Below are positions 1 to 7,637 of a stretch of 7,843 nucleotides of DNA, in pieces; positions within the stretch are counted from its first letter, which is position 1; the number at the start of each line of letters is the position of its first letter. The translations under genes were made by a program, and so were the position numbers. The stretch is from positions 1 to 7,843 of the forward strand of contig JAJBSZ010000450.1 of the NCBI GenBank assembly GCA_020861125.1, given 5' to 3'. Source of the stretch: Planctomycetota bacterium (lineage in GTDB: Bacteria > Planctomycetota > SZUA-567). The notes beneath the pieces were generated by a model, which had not been told where the DNA came from, ran no database searches, and worked only from the letters and a program-made list of their open reading frames with translations.

Positions 1-703
1 CCTCGACATCACGGTGCGCCGTGACGGCGAGGGCTTCGTGCTAATTGACACGGCCGGCCTGCGAAAACGCGGCCAGATGGATGATTCGCTGGAGTTTTTC
101 GGCCACATGCGCACCGAGCGGGCCATCCGCCGGGCCGACGCGGTGATCCTGATGCTGGACGCCATGGAGGATATCGGCAAGGTCGACAAACAGATCGCCA
201 GCTTCATCCTCGAGCACTACAAACCCTGCATCATCGTCCTCAACAAGTGGGATTTGGCCGTCGAGAAAAATCCCAAGGTGACTGTTGACGTGTTCCAGCG
301 CTACGTCGACGATCGCCTGCCCGGCATGCATTTCTGCCGCCTCGCCGCCATGTCCGCCAAGGAAGGCACCAACGCCTGGGGCGTGATCGAGTCGGCGCTG
401 GACCTGATCGGGCAGGGCAAGCGCAAGGTCGGTACCGCCGCCCTCAACGCCGCTCTGGTGGAAGCCCAGAAAAAGCGATCCACCAAGGCCAAGGGAGGAA
501 AGCTCGGGCGGATCTACTACGGGACGCAAACGGGCATTTCGCCGCCGGCATTCCTCCTGTTCGTCAACAACCCGTCCCAGTTCGACGACAACTACCTCCG
601 GTATCTCGCCAACCAGCTGCGCCAGTCCCTGGACTTCCCGGAGATTCCCCTGAAGATCATGCTGAAAGCCTCGAGCGAAAAGGAAGTCGGCCGGTATTCG
701 TGA
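1..703 (+). CDS. der: GTPase Der (EngA), C-terminal part, 5' end cut by the window edge
   Basis: Der is a tandem-domain GTPase that acts on the 50S ribosomal subunit during its assembly. The frame is open from base 2 and gives 233 residues before the TGA at 701-703. Visible are the second G domain from its G3 motif onward (DTAG, residues 16-19 of the fragment), G4 NKWD (81-84) and G5 SAK (118-120). The KH-like C-terminal domain specific to Der follows from about residue 140, with the block GTQTGISPPAFLLFVNNPSQF (174-194) and a late FPEIPLKIML segment. The first G domain, the linker and the P-loop of the second domain lie outside the window. The stretch KVDKQI...HYKPCIIVLNKWD reminds me of Der from planctomycete-related bacteria rather than proteobacteria; this is from memory only. 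The next gene is convergent, so der is the last gene of its transcript. Confidence 0.96.
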   Translation, partial: LDITVRRDGEGFVLIDTAGLRKRGQMDDSLEFFGHMRTERAIRRADAVILMLDAMEDIGKVDKQIASFILEHYKPCIIVLNKWDLAVEKNPKVTVDVFQRYVDDRLPGMHFCRLAAMSAKEGTNAWGVIESALDLIGQGKRKVGTAALNAALVEAQKKRSTKAKGGKLGRIYYGTQTGISPPAFLLFVNNPSQFDDNYLRYLANQLRQSLDFPEIPLKIMLKASSEKEVGRYS

Positions 704-787
704 TGGCTCTGGCAGGGGATGGCAAGCCACCCGTGGCGGAAGAACGCTGTCCACACGGCGGCGGCACCGCCGGAGACACCGCCTAAA

Positions 788-804
788 AATCCCAATCGGG
801 GATT
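788..804 (-). terminator. Weak hairpin with short T run downstream of livK
   Basis: On the - strand a 6-bp stem AATCCC/GGGATT with a 5-nt loop ends in five T residues (789-785), two of them inside the stem. It lies about 100 bp past the livK stop, beyond the stronger hairpin at 837-866. It could be a backup terminator for the - strand cluster. The stem is short and only moderately GC-rich, so the call is tentative. Confidence 0.35.
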
Positions 805-836
805 CGGCCGCAACGGAAACCATGCGGGCCGACAGA

Positions 837-866
837 ACGGCGGGCGCACGAGGGTGCGCCCGCCGT
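837..866. terminator. Perfect 13-bp hairpin between convergent der and livK, likely bidirectional terminator
   Basis: The arms ACGGCGGGCGCAC (837-849) and GTGCGCCCGCCGT (854-866) are perfect complements around a 4-nt GAGG loop. The hairpin lies 133 bp after the der stop and 36 bp after the livK stop, where two convergent transcripts should end. There is no strong T tract on either side (GTTGCGG on +, TCTGTC on -), so it is not a textbook intrinsic terminator. It may instead block polymerase or 3' exonucleases from both directions. Confidence 0.6.
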
Positions 867-902
867 GTTGCGGTGGAAGCGGTCTGCCGGCAATGCCTAT
901 GC

Positions 903-2135
903 CTATTCGTAGGGGGCCGGGAACAGCACCTCGTTGTCGGTGGAATCGAACGGCCAGACGGTGACGTACTTGCCGTCCTGAATCTGGGCCACGGTGGTGA
1001 GGGCGTTGGTGTTCAGGTTGGTGTGCTGGACGCCGTTGATCGCCACGTCCTCGAAGTGGATCACGTTGTAGGGGAGGATGATTTCCGGGCCGTTGGGGAA
1101 GGCGCGTTCCACCTTGAGGGCGGCCAGGGCGTCGCGGATCTTGGCTTTGTCGGTGGTGGTTCCCGCGTCCTCCATCGCCGTTTTCAACACCCACATGGCG
1201 GTGTAGGACTGGGCCGAGTGGCCGTTCATGTCGATGCCGAACTGTTCCCGGAACCGCTCGTTGGTCTCCCGGCCCTTGGTGAGATCCGGGCCCCATTCGA
1301 TGGCGGTGGTGATGCCGTTGGCCATGCTGCCGACGTTGGGGATGTAAGTCGGGTCGATGAAGCCGGTGGCTTTGCCGATGAGGATGGCGGGCTTGAAATT
1401 CTGCTCGGCCATGGTTTTGGTCAGGAGCAGGCAGTCGGAGATGTAGGAATCGGCCACCAGGATGTCCGGGTTGGCGCTTTTGAGAGCCAGGACTTCCGAC
1501 GTCAGGTCCGCCGTTCCTTTGGAGTAGAGGACGTCCTGGATTATCTCGTAACCGAGTTCATTGGCCCAGTATTTCGCCCATTCCAGCGTCTCCTGACCGA
1601 GGAGGGTGTTGTCCGCCACCACGGCGATGGTTTTCATCCGGCCGCCCTGGTGCGCCTGGTTGTAGTCGTGGACGAATTGCAGCATGCTCTGAAGAAACGA
1701 CATGTTGGTGGGCGCGAGGCGGAAAAAGTATTTGTAGCCCCGGGTGGTGAGCACGTTGGCGGTGGAGATGGCGGTGAGGAACGGCGTCTGGTACCGTTCG
1801 GCGGTCTGGGACACCACCTCCGTCACCGCGCTCTGGTAGGCGCCGATGAGGCACACCACCTTCTCGCGGGTGATCAGCCGCTCCGCTTCGGACATGCCCA
1901 CCTTGGGATCTCCCTGGGTGTCGCCCCAGACCATCTCGATGGGCTGGCCGTTGACGCCGCCCAGGGAGTTGATCTCCTCGACGGCGAATTCGATGCCACG
2001 GCGGATATTCTGGCCGATGGCCGCCACATCGCCCGTCAACGGGTAGACCCCGCCAATGCGGACCGGCTCGGCGGCCGAGAGGGGAACAAGCGCCATCGTC
2101 GCGATCACCGCGCACTGCAAGAGTATCGTTCTCAT
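903..2135 (-). CDS. livK: Branched-chain amino acid-type ABC transporter, periplasmic substrate-binding protein
   Basis: 410 residues, a type I periplasmic binding protein of the LivK/LivJ family, which captures substrate and delivers it to LivHM. Residues 1-22 form a signal peptide (MRT, a hydrophobic core, then SAA before E23). The only early cysteine, C8, is too close to the N-terminus for a lipobox, so the mature protein is probably soluble in the periplasm. The family opening PVRIGGVYPLTGDVAAIGQ (24-42) is clear, as are the ligand-loop regions IGAYQS (97-102) and TAISTANVLT (121-130), followed by RGYKYFFRLAP. The ATG at 2135 is chosen because GGAG (2141-2144) lies 5 nt upstream and the signal peptide starts there; the frame is open further upstream but runs into livF in another frame. 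It is the last gene of the cluster, 77 bp after livF. The substrate could be leucine, isoleucine or valine, or another small carboxylate or amide, since the family is broad. Confidence 0.9.
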   Translation of the reverse strand: MRTILLQCAVIATMALVPLSAAEPVRIGGVYPLTGDVAAIGQNIRRGIEFAVEEINSLGGVNGQPIEMVWGDTQGDPKVGMSEAERLITREKVVCLIGAYQSAVTEVVSQTAERYQTPFLTAISTANVLTTRGYKYFFRLAPTNMSFLQSMLQFVHDYNQAHQGGRMKTIAVVADNTLLGQETLEWAKYWANELGYEIIQDVLYSKGTADLTSEVLALKSANPDILVADSYISDCLLLTKTMAEQNFKPAILIGKATGFIDPTYIPNVGSMANGITTAIEWGPDLTKGRETNERFREQFGIDMNGHSAQSYTAMWVLKTAMEDAGTTTDKAKIRDALAALKVERAFPNGPEIILPYNVIHFEDVAINGVQHTNLNTNALTTVAQIQDGKYVTVWPFDSTDNEVLFPAPYE

Positions 2136-2140
2136 GCCAT

Positions 2141-2144
2141 CTCC
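2141..2144 (-). promoter_or_regulatory. Ribosome binding site of livK
   Basis: GGAG on the - strand with 5 nt to the ATG. It fixes the start of livK within a frame that stays open upstream. Confidence 0.7.
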
Positions 2145-2165
2145 ATACAGAAAAGGCGCGACCGG

Positions 2166-2195
2166 CCGGCGGGCCACGCACCCGCCGGGCCCGGC
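2166..2195 (-). other. Strong hairpin and overlapping palindrome in the livF-livK gap
   Basis: The arms CCGGCGGG (2166-2173) and CCCGCCGG (2181-2188) are perfect complements around a 7-nt loop. A second perfect 12-bp palindrome, GCCGGGCCCGGC (2184-2195), overlaps its right arm, so two alternative foldings compete. On the - strand the stem is followed by about 11 nt of GC-rich sequence before TTTT, so it is a poor intrinsic terminator. It is more likely an mRNA-processing, stabilising or attenuating element that sets livK expression apart from livHMGF. Confidence 0.55.
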
Positions 2196-2212
2196 GTCGC
2201 CGCCGCCACCCG

Positions 2213-2903
2213 TCAAAAGCCGAGGTAGGCTTTTTTCACTTCGTCGTTGCCCATCAGTTCCGACGCCGGACCTTCCATGCGGACGAGGCCGTTTTCGATA
2301 ACATAGCCCCGATCGCTGATGCGTAGGGCTTTCCGGACATCCTGTTCCACCAGGAGGACGGTCAGGCCTTCCGCCGCCAGGTCCTTCACCACCTGCAGAA
2401 TGTGATCCACGACATTGGGCGCGAGGCCAAGGGACGGTTCGTCCAGCATGATGAGCTTCGGCCGGGACATGTAGGCGCGGGCGATAGCCACCATCTGCTG
2501 CTCGCCGCCGGAAAGTGTGCCGGCCAGCTGGTTGCGCCGTTCCTGGAGGCGCGGGAACCAGGTGTAGACCCGCTCCAGCGACTCCGGCAGCAGCGCGGTG
2601 GCCGCCTGGCCGTAGGCGCCCAGTTCGAGATTTTCGTACACCGTCATGTCCCGGAACAACTGCCGCCCTTCCGGCGCGTGGGAGATGCCGGCGGCGAGGA
2701 TGTGGCTGCACGACCGGTTGCCGATCTCCTGGCCGTCGAACACGATGGACCCCCGCCGGAGGGGCACCAGGCCGGAGATGGTGCGGACGATGGTGGTCTT
2801 GCCCATGCCGTTGCTGCCGACGATGGCCACCACCTCGCCCTTGTCGACGCTGAGGTTGATACCCCACAGCACCCGGGTATCCCCGTAGGAGACGCGCATG
2901 TTT

Positions 2904-2923
<20 letters not shown>
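2213..2923 (-). CDS. livF: Branched-chain amino acid-type ABC transporter, ATP-binding protein LivF
   Basis: 236 residues, the usual LivF length. It is one of the two cytoplasmic ATPases that power the importer, pairing with LivG. Walker A is GSNGMGKT (36-43), the LivF block PEGRQLF follows at 84-90, the ABC signature is an intact LSGGE (137-141), and Walker B is LIMLDE (157-162). The H-loop position carries Gln (VEQ, Q194) instead of His, which is normal in LivF proteins. The C-terminal ASELMGNDEVKKAYLGF is typical of the family. The ATG at 2923 is preceded by AAGGAGG at 6 nt. The first 20 bp overlap the end of livG, so translation of the two is probably coupled. Confidence 0.96.
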
Positions 2924-3630
<707 letters not shown>

Positions 3631-3644
<14 letters not shown>

Positions 3645-4635
3645 GTTTGCCTCCTTCGAACCGGGCGGAGACGGACGCCTGCCGCCGCCGTTCCAGCTGC
3701 CGTTCCTGGTACCAGCCCAGCAGGCCCTTGGGCTGAACCCGGATCACCAGGATCAGGATGATAGCATAGACGATGAGGTTGGCGCCGGGAATGACGCTGG
3801 TCAAGGTCGCCCGCAGGAATTCCGACAGAGGCATGAGGATGACGGCGCCCAGAAGCGGACCGCCCACGAAGCCCATGCCGCCGATGATGGCCGGCAGGAC
3901 GAATTCCACCGAATAGACCTGGAGCATGATGTCCGGGTCGATATAGCGGATATACTGGGAATAAAACACGCCGGCGATGGACACGAAGCCGGCGCTCAAG
4001 AACGCCGCGTAGAGTTTGTAGCGGGTAGTGTTGATGCCGATGGCGTTGGCGGTGTCCTCGTCCTCGCGGATGGTCTTGAACGCGTAGCCCAGTTTGGAGC
4101 GGTCGAGAAAATACACCACCACCGACACCAGCACCAGCATGGCCAGGCTGATATAGTAATACGGGACCTTGGACATAAAGCGCATGAGCCAGAAGGAATC
4201 GGCGCCAAACGGCAGGAGGATGCCCTGGCCCCGGCCGACAAAGCCCCAGTTCATAAACAGGTTGCGGAACGTCTCGCCGAAGGCGATGGTGGCGAGGGTG
4301 AAGTAGGGCCCGCGAAGGGTAAAGCAGGGGTAAAAAAGGGCGACGGCCATGATGCCCGTCACGAGAAAGCTCACCAGCATTCCCACCCACGGGGAGAGAT
4401 CGTATTTGGTCAGCAGGACGGAGGTGGAATAGGCGCCGAAAGCCATGAAGGTGGCGTGGCCGAGGGAAAGCTGCCCTGTCATGCCGCCCAGGATCGACCA
4501 GGCCATGGAGGCGGAGCCGATGTAAAAGGTCATGATGAAGATGTGCACGATGTACGGGTCGTCGCGGATGAATGCCGGCAAGACGAGCGCCGCCAGCAAT
4601 ACCGCCGCCAGCCCGATGGCAACATAGGGTTTCAT
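3631..4635 (-). CDS. livM: Branched-chain amino acid-type ABC transporter, permease LivM
   Basis: 334 residues, an integral inner-membrane permease that pairs with LivH to form the channel. Hydrophobic segments run through the whole protein, beginning at residues 6-22. The LivM hallmarks are present: GQLSLGHATFMAFGAYS, then LRGPYFTLATIAFGE, the cytoplasmic coupling loop GYAFKTIREDEDTANAIGIN that contacts the ATPases, and GGMGFVGGPLLGAV. The C-terminus (about the last 35 residues) is charged, Arg- and Gln-rich and probably cytoplasmic. The ATG at 4635 follows GAGG (4642-4645) by 6 nt; this Shine-Dalgarno abuts the livH stop codon, and only 3 bp separate the two genes. The gene overlaps livG by 14 bp. 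A short LivM of this type without a long N-terminal extension is common outside enterobacteria. Confidence 0.95.
3650..3656 (-). promoter_or_regulatory. Ribosome binding site of livG inside livM
   Basis: AAGGAGG on the - strand, 5 nt before the livG ATG, inside the last codons of livM (it codes for part of the EGGKHAQG tail). Confidence 0.8.
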
Positions 4636-4638
4636 TGG

Positions 4639-5508
4639 CTACCTCGTTTGCAGGGAGACATATTTTTGCCTCACGATCAGGATGAGGATGAAGGTGATGA
4701 AGATGATCGAATCCTTGAAGGCCGGTCCCACCACCAGGGAGCCGATGGTCTCCAGCAGTCCCAGGGTGATGCCGGCGACGAAAGCGCCCCGGACATTCCC
4801 GAGACCCCCCAGCACCACCACGGCGTAGGCGCGGAGGCTGAAGGTGGCGCCGACCATGGGGAAGACGAAGTAAAAAGGAAGAAGCAGGCAGCCGGCAATG
4901 CCGGCGATGGCGGCGCCGAGGCCGTAGATGACGATGTAGATCCAGTTGATCCGGATGCCCACCAGCCGCGCGCCAATGCGGTTCTGCGAGGTGGCGCGGA
5001 TCATTTTGCCTGTCTTGGTGCGTTTGAAAAACACGAACAGCACGGCGGTCAGCACCAGCAGGGCGACGAAACTCACCAGTTTGGGGACGCTCATGCTGAG
5101 GTTCAGGAACGACAGAGTCAGGCTGGAATAGCTGGTCTTGATGGAACGGTAATCGGCGGAAAACGCCATGAGCGCCAGGTTCTGCATCAGCATCCCCAGC
5201 CCCACCGTCAGGAACAGCAGGTTGGACGGGTTCTCGCTTTTCAAGGACGGGGTGATCAGGGTCTGCTGGATGCAGCCGCCCAGGAGGAACATCACCACCG
5301 CCACGATGGGCACCGCCAGATACGGATCCAGCCCGAGGTACTGGTACAGACCGAAGGCGACATACATGCCGACCATCAGCAGTTCGCCCTGGCAGAAGTT
5401 GATGATCTTCATCACGCCGAAAATGCAGTTGAGACCCATGCCGATCAAGGCATAGAAGCCGCCGATGAGAAGACCGTTGATGATGGCCTGCAGCACGGTG
5501 TCGCTCAC
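4639..5508 (-). CDS. livH: Branched-chain amino acid-type ABC transporter, permease LivH
   Basis: 289 residues, the second membrane permease of the importer, close to the usual 290-300. It begins with the family pattern INGLLIGGFYALIGMGLNCIFG followed by MKIINFCQGELLMVGMY. It also carries the coupling loop GKMIRATSQNRIGARLVGI, and near the C-terminus AYAVVVLGGLGNVRGAFVAG, a stretch shared by LivH permeases. Hydrophobic segments cover most of the length. The start is GTG at 5508, supported by AAGGAGG 6 nt upstream; there is no nearby ATG alternative. GTG and the stop of the upstream VOC gene share the four bases GTGA, a classic stop-start overlap that couples the VOC protein to the transporter. 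Confidence 0.95.
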   Translation of the reverse strand: MSDTVLQAIINGLLIGGFYALIGMGLNCIFGVMKIINFCQGELLMVGMYVAFGLYQYLGLDPYLAVPIVAVVMFLLGGCIQQTLITPSLKSENPSNLLFLTVGLGMLMQNLALMAFSADYRSIKTSYSSLTLSFLNLSMSVPKLVSFVALLVLTAVLFVFFKRTKTGKMIRATSQNRIGARLVGIRINWIYIVIYGLGAAIAGIAGCLLLPFYFVFPMVGATFSLRAYAVVVLGGLGNVRGAFVAGITLGLLETIGSLVVGPAFKDSIIFITFILILIVRQKYVSLQTR

Positions 5509-5963
5509 TGTGGTCCTCCTTGCCCGCCGCCGCCGCTCACGCTTCCGCCGCCGGACGGTGGGGTGGGGGTTCTCTGGACGAACTCCACCAGTACGCCCTC
5601 GCCAAACCGCGGGTGGAGGAAGTTCACCAGGATGCCGCCGGCGCCCGTGACCGGCGTCTGTTCCAGGAGGGCCATGCCCGCGGTCTCGTATTCCGCCCGG
5701 ACGCTCTCCACGTCAGCCACTTCGAAGGCGATATGGTGCAGGCCGCCCTTCCCGCCATGGAATTCCGCCAGCTTGCCGCCGTCGGGAATCACGAATTCCA
5801 GTGGGCTCTCGTTCGGCAGGCAGGTGGTGAACAGGCATACCGCCCGGTAGGCGGCCACGTACTCCCGGTAGTCCTCCTCCAGTCCGAACCGGGTCATGAA
5901 GGCCTGCGCTCGGTCCAGGGACGGAAGGACGATGCCGATATGGTGCAGGCGTATTCGTTCCAC
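5505..5963 (-). CDS. VOC-fold protein resembling methylmalonyl-CoA epimerase
   Basis: 152 residues from a GTG at 5963, chosen because AAAGGA lies 6 nt upstream and the fold begins directly after it; longer in-frame starts lack a binding site. Two beta-alpha-beta-beta-beta modules of the vicinal oxygen chelate fold are visible. Likely metal ligands are H8 (HHIGIVL), E56 (PLEFVIP), H77 (GGLHHIAFEV) and E127 (GVLVEFV), with spacing close to methylmalonyl-CoA epimerases. That enzyme interconverts the S and R forms of methylmalonyl-CoA on the way to succinyl-CoA. The EQG segment that supplies one catalytic base in the known enzymes is not seen; the corresponding stretch reads VAAYRAVCLF. After the fold ends near residue 130 comes a Gly/Pro/Ser-rich tail of about 21 residues. 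It could therefore be a related acyl-CoA epimerase or a lyase of different specificity. It overlaps livH by 4 bp and follows the thiolase after 120 bp. Confidence 0.65.
   Translation of the reverse strand: MERIRLHHIGIVLPSLDRAQAFMTRFGLEEDYREYVAAYRAVCLFTTCLPNESPLEFVIPDGGKLAEFHGGKGGLHHIAFEVADVESVRAEYETAGMALLEQTPVTGAGGILVNFLHPRFGEGVLVEFVQRTPTPPSGGGSVSGGGGQGGPQ
5515..5521 (-). promoter_or_regulatory. Ribosome binding site of livH inside the VOC gene
   Basis: AAGGAGG on the - strand, 6 nt before the GTG start of livH. It decides the GTG start and forms part of the DNA coding for the Gly-rich tail of the VOC protein. Confidence 0.8.
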
Positions 5964-5969
5964 CGGTGG

Positions 5970-5975
5970 TCCTTT
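5970..5975 (-). promoter_or_regulatory. Ribosome binding site of the VOC gene
   Basis: AAAGGA on the - strand, 6 nt before GTG at 5963. It argues for the shorter, fold-matching start rather than in-frame starts up to 57 bp upstream. Confidence 0.65.
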
Positions 5976-6030
5976 CAGCCGGATGTTGGGATGGGCATAG
6001 CCGCGACCAGGACCAGCCAAACACAGAGGG

Positions 6031-6056
6031 CACGGCGCCGCCCGGGCCCGGCCGTG
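6031..6056 (-). other. Hairpin in the thiolase-VOC gap
   Basis: The arms CACGGC (6031-6036) and GCCGTG (6051-6056) pair around a 14-nt GC-rich loop that contains its own small palindrome. The 120-bp gap (5964-6083) is the widest between genes of the cluster. No T run follows on the - strand, so termination is unlikely; partial attenuation or an RNA processing site is possible. Confidence 0.3.
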
Positions 6057-6083
6057 GCAGAGGGTCTGGGCGACGGTAGCGGA

Positions 6084-7271
6084 TCAGTCGCAGCGTTCAA
6101 ACAGGACGGCCAAGCCCTGACCGCCGCCGATGCACAGCGCGGCAGCGCCGTAGCGCACCGACCGGCGGCGCATTTCGTTGATGAGTTTGATGGTGATGAT
6201 GCAGCCGGTGGCGCCGATGGGATGCCCGATGGCGATGCCGCTGCCGTTGACGTTGACCTTTTCCGGATCCAGGTCCAGCTCCCGCAGGCAGGCAATGGCC
6301 TGCACGGCGAAGGCTTCGTTGACTTCAAAGAGGCCGATGTCCGCTTGCTTCACGCCGGTTTTTTCATACAACTGCCGCAGGGCCGGCACCGGCCCCATGC
6401 CCATGAACGCCGGGTCGACCCCGGCCACCGCCGCATCCACAATCCTCGCCAGCGGCCGCACGCCCATCTCCCGGGCGGCAGCGGCGGGCATCAGACACAC
6501 GGCGGCAGCGCCGTCGTTGACGCCGGAGGCGTTGCCGGCGGTGACGGTGCCGTTTTCCTTGAAGGCGGGCCGAAGCTTGGCAAGGGAAGCGGGGGAGGCA
6601 TCGGGACGGAGGTATTCGTCCCGATCAAATTGCGCCGTTTCCTTGGTACCGCGACGGACTTCCACCGGGACGATTTCCTCACGGAATTTTCCGGCCCCCT
6701 GAGCGGCGGCGGCGCGGCGCTGGCTGGTGAGCGCCAGGTCGTCCTGTTCCTTGCGGCTGATACCGTACCGTTCGGCAATGTTTTCCGCCGTCAATCCCAT
6801 ATGGCCGCGGCTGAAGGGGTCGGTGAGGGCGGTCACCAAGCCGTCTTCCAGGATGCCGTGACCCATGCGGTAGCCGAAGCGGGCGTTCCGGAGATAGAAC
6901 GGGATCTGGCTCATGTTTTCCGTGCCGCCGGCCACCGCCACCCGGCACATACCGGCGTCGATCTCCTGAGCGGCGGTGACGATGGCCTGCAAGCCGGAGG
7001 CGCAGAGGCGGTTGACGGTGAGGGCGGTAGCGCGGTAGGGAACGCCCGCCGCCACCGAAGCCAGCCGGGCCACGAAGGCGTTTTCCGCCGCCTGACCGAC
7101 ACAGCCCATGACCACCTCGTCCACCTGCTCCGGCCGCAAGCCGGCTCGATGGATAGCCGCCTGCACCACCACACCGCCCAAATCGCCGGCGGAAACGTCC
7201 TTGAGGGAGCCGCCGAAGCTCCCCACCGCCGTGCGGGCGCCGGAAACGATCACCACTGGGTCCTTGGCCAT
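6084..7271 (-). CDS. Acetyl-CoA acetyltransferase / 3-ketoacyl-CoA thiolase (thiolase II type)
   Basis: 395 residues, matching the roughly 393 of AtoB/PhaA-type thiolases. It condenses two acetyl-CoA or, in the catabolic direction, cleaves acetoacetyl-CoA or related 3-ketoacyl-CoA with CoA. All catalytic parts are present: nucleophile Cys90 in [16 protein letters not shown] (318-322), His350 in GHPIGATG, and Cys380 in CIGGGQG. GGTENMS (115-121) and HMGLTAEN (157-164) also fit. The NRLCASGLQ wording is shared with broader 3-ketoacyl-CoA thiolases, so the substrate may be longer or branched, for example 2-methylacetoacetyl-CoA. The ATG at 7271 is chosen because GGAG lies 7 nt upstream and homologous proteins begin there; a TTG at 7289 would add only six residues without a binding site. 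It is the first gene of the cluster. Confidence 0.93.
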   Translation of the reverse strand: MAKDPVVIVSGARTAVGSFGGSLKDVSAGDLGGVVVQAAIHRAGLRPEQVDEVVMGCVGQAAENAFVARLASVAAGVPYRATALTVNRLCASGLQAIVTAAQEIDAGMCRVAVAGGTENMSQIPFYLRNARFGYRMGHGILEDGLVTALTDPFSRGHMGLTAENIAERYGISRKEQDDLALTSQRRAAAAQGAGKFREEIVPVEVRRGTKETAQFDRDEYLRPDASPASLAKLRPAFKENGTVTAGNASGVNDGAAAVCLMPAAAAREMGVRPLARIVDAAVAGVDPAFMGMGPVPALRQLYEKTGVKQADIGLFEVNEAFAVQAIACLRELDLDPEKVNVNGSGIAIGHPIGATGCIITIKLINEMRRRSVRYGAAALCIGGGQGLAVLFERCD

Positions 7272-7278
7272 GGCAGCT

Positions 7279-7282
7279 CTCC
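7279..7282 (-). promoter_or_regulatory. Ribosome binding site of the thiolase gene
   Basis: GGAG on the - strand, 7 nt before the ATG at 7271. It favours this start over the TTG at 7289. Confidence 0.6.
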
Positions 7283-7298
7283 GGGACAACGTGCGGAT

Positions 7299-7339
7299 TG
7301 GCTTCCTGCTTCAGGCACCGCGGGACCGCCGGGAAGCCA
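7299..7339 (-). other. Hairpin in the thiolase leader
   Basis: The arms TGGCTTCC (7299-7306) and GGAAGCCA (7332-7339) are perfect 8-bp complements around a 25-nt loop that contains CCGCGG. The structure ends 27 nt before the thiolase ATG and leaves the GGAG site free. It could protect or modulate the leader RNA. There is no T run after it, so it is not a terminator. Confidence 0.45.
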
Positions 7340-7405
7340 CAAGCCGTTTTCCATCGCTCCCGACCCACCACGTACATACGAGGCGTGGGGATGGGAATGG
7401 GGCAG

Positions 7406-7420
7406 CGGGAAGGTTTCCCG
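7406..7420. repeat. Small perfect inverted repeat in the leader
   Basis: CGGGAA and TTCCCG form a 6-bp stem with a 3-nt loop. In RNA this is a tight hairpin; as DNA it could be a small dyad site. No T run follows on either strand. Confidence 0.35.
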
Positions 7421-7637
7421 TGGATGGATTCCGTCAAGAGAAACGGTACCGCCAGAGTGCTGCACGTGAGGTGGTGCCGTACCATACCTGCAACGGGACC
7501 CGTTGGCCGGTCGGAAGCGGCCGGTACCATCGGGAAGCAGCATGAGATCTCCGGACAGCAACCGTCATGGTGGGCGCAGCCGCAGGGGATCCGGAGAGGC
7601 AATAGGCGTAGAAGGTGTATGAATGCTCGTGGAGATC

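Noticed and set aside
41..823. 260-codon - strand frame opposite der
   Set aside because: It lies opposite DTAG, NKWD and the KH-like region of Der; its own product shows no domain.
822..2228. 468-codon + strand frame antisense to livK
   Set aside because: Low-complexity Gly/Val/His/Asp product, opposite a clear LivK; an artefact of GC-rich codon use.
2136..2867. N-terminal extension of livK through livF in another frame
   Set aside because: The frame is merely open. LivK has its own signal peptide and Shine-Dalgarno at 2135, and the extension would overlap the well-supported livF.
5964..6020. Longer start for the VOC protein, adding MAGPGRGYAHPNIRLKGPP
   Set aside because: The added residues are not part of the fold, no ribosome binding site supports them, and GTG at 5963 has one at good distance.
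5520..7469. 649-codon + strand frame antisense to the VOC and thiolase genes
   Set aside because: No family resemblance, and the opposite strand carries complete catalytic motifs in both genes.
7434..7568. 44-codon - strand frame in the leader starting at ATG 7568
   Set aside because: No Shine-Dalgarno and an Arg/Trp/Ser-rich product without resemblance to a leader peptide; no run of branched-chain codons that would suggest attenuation.
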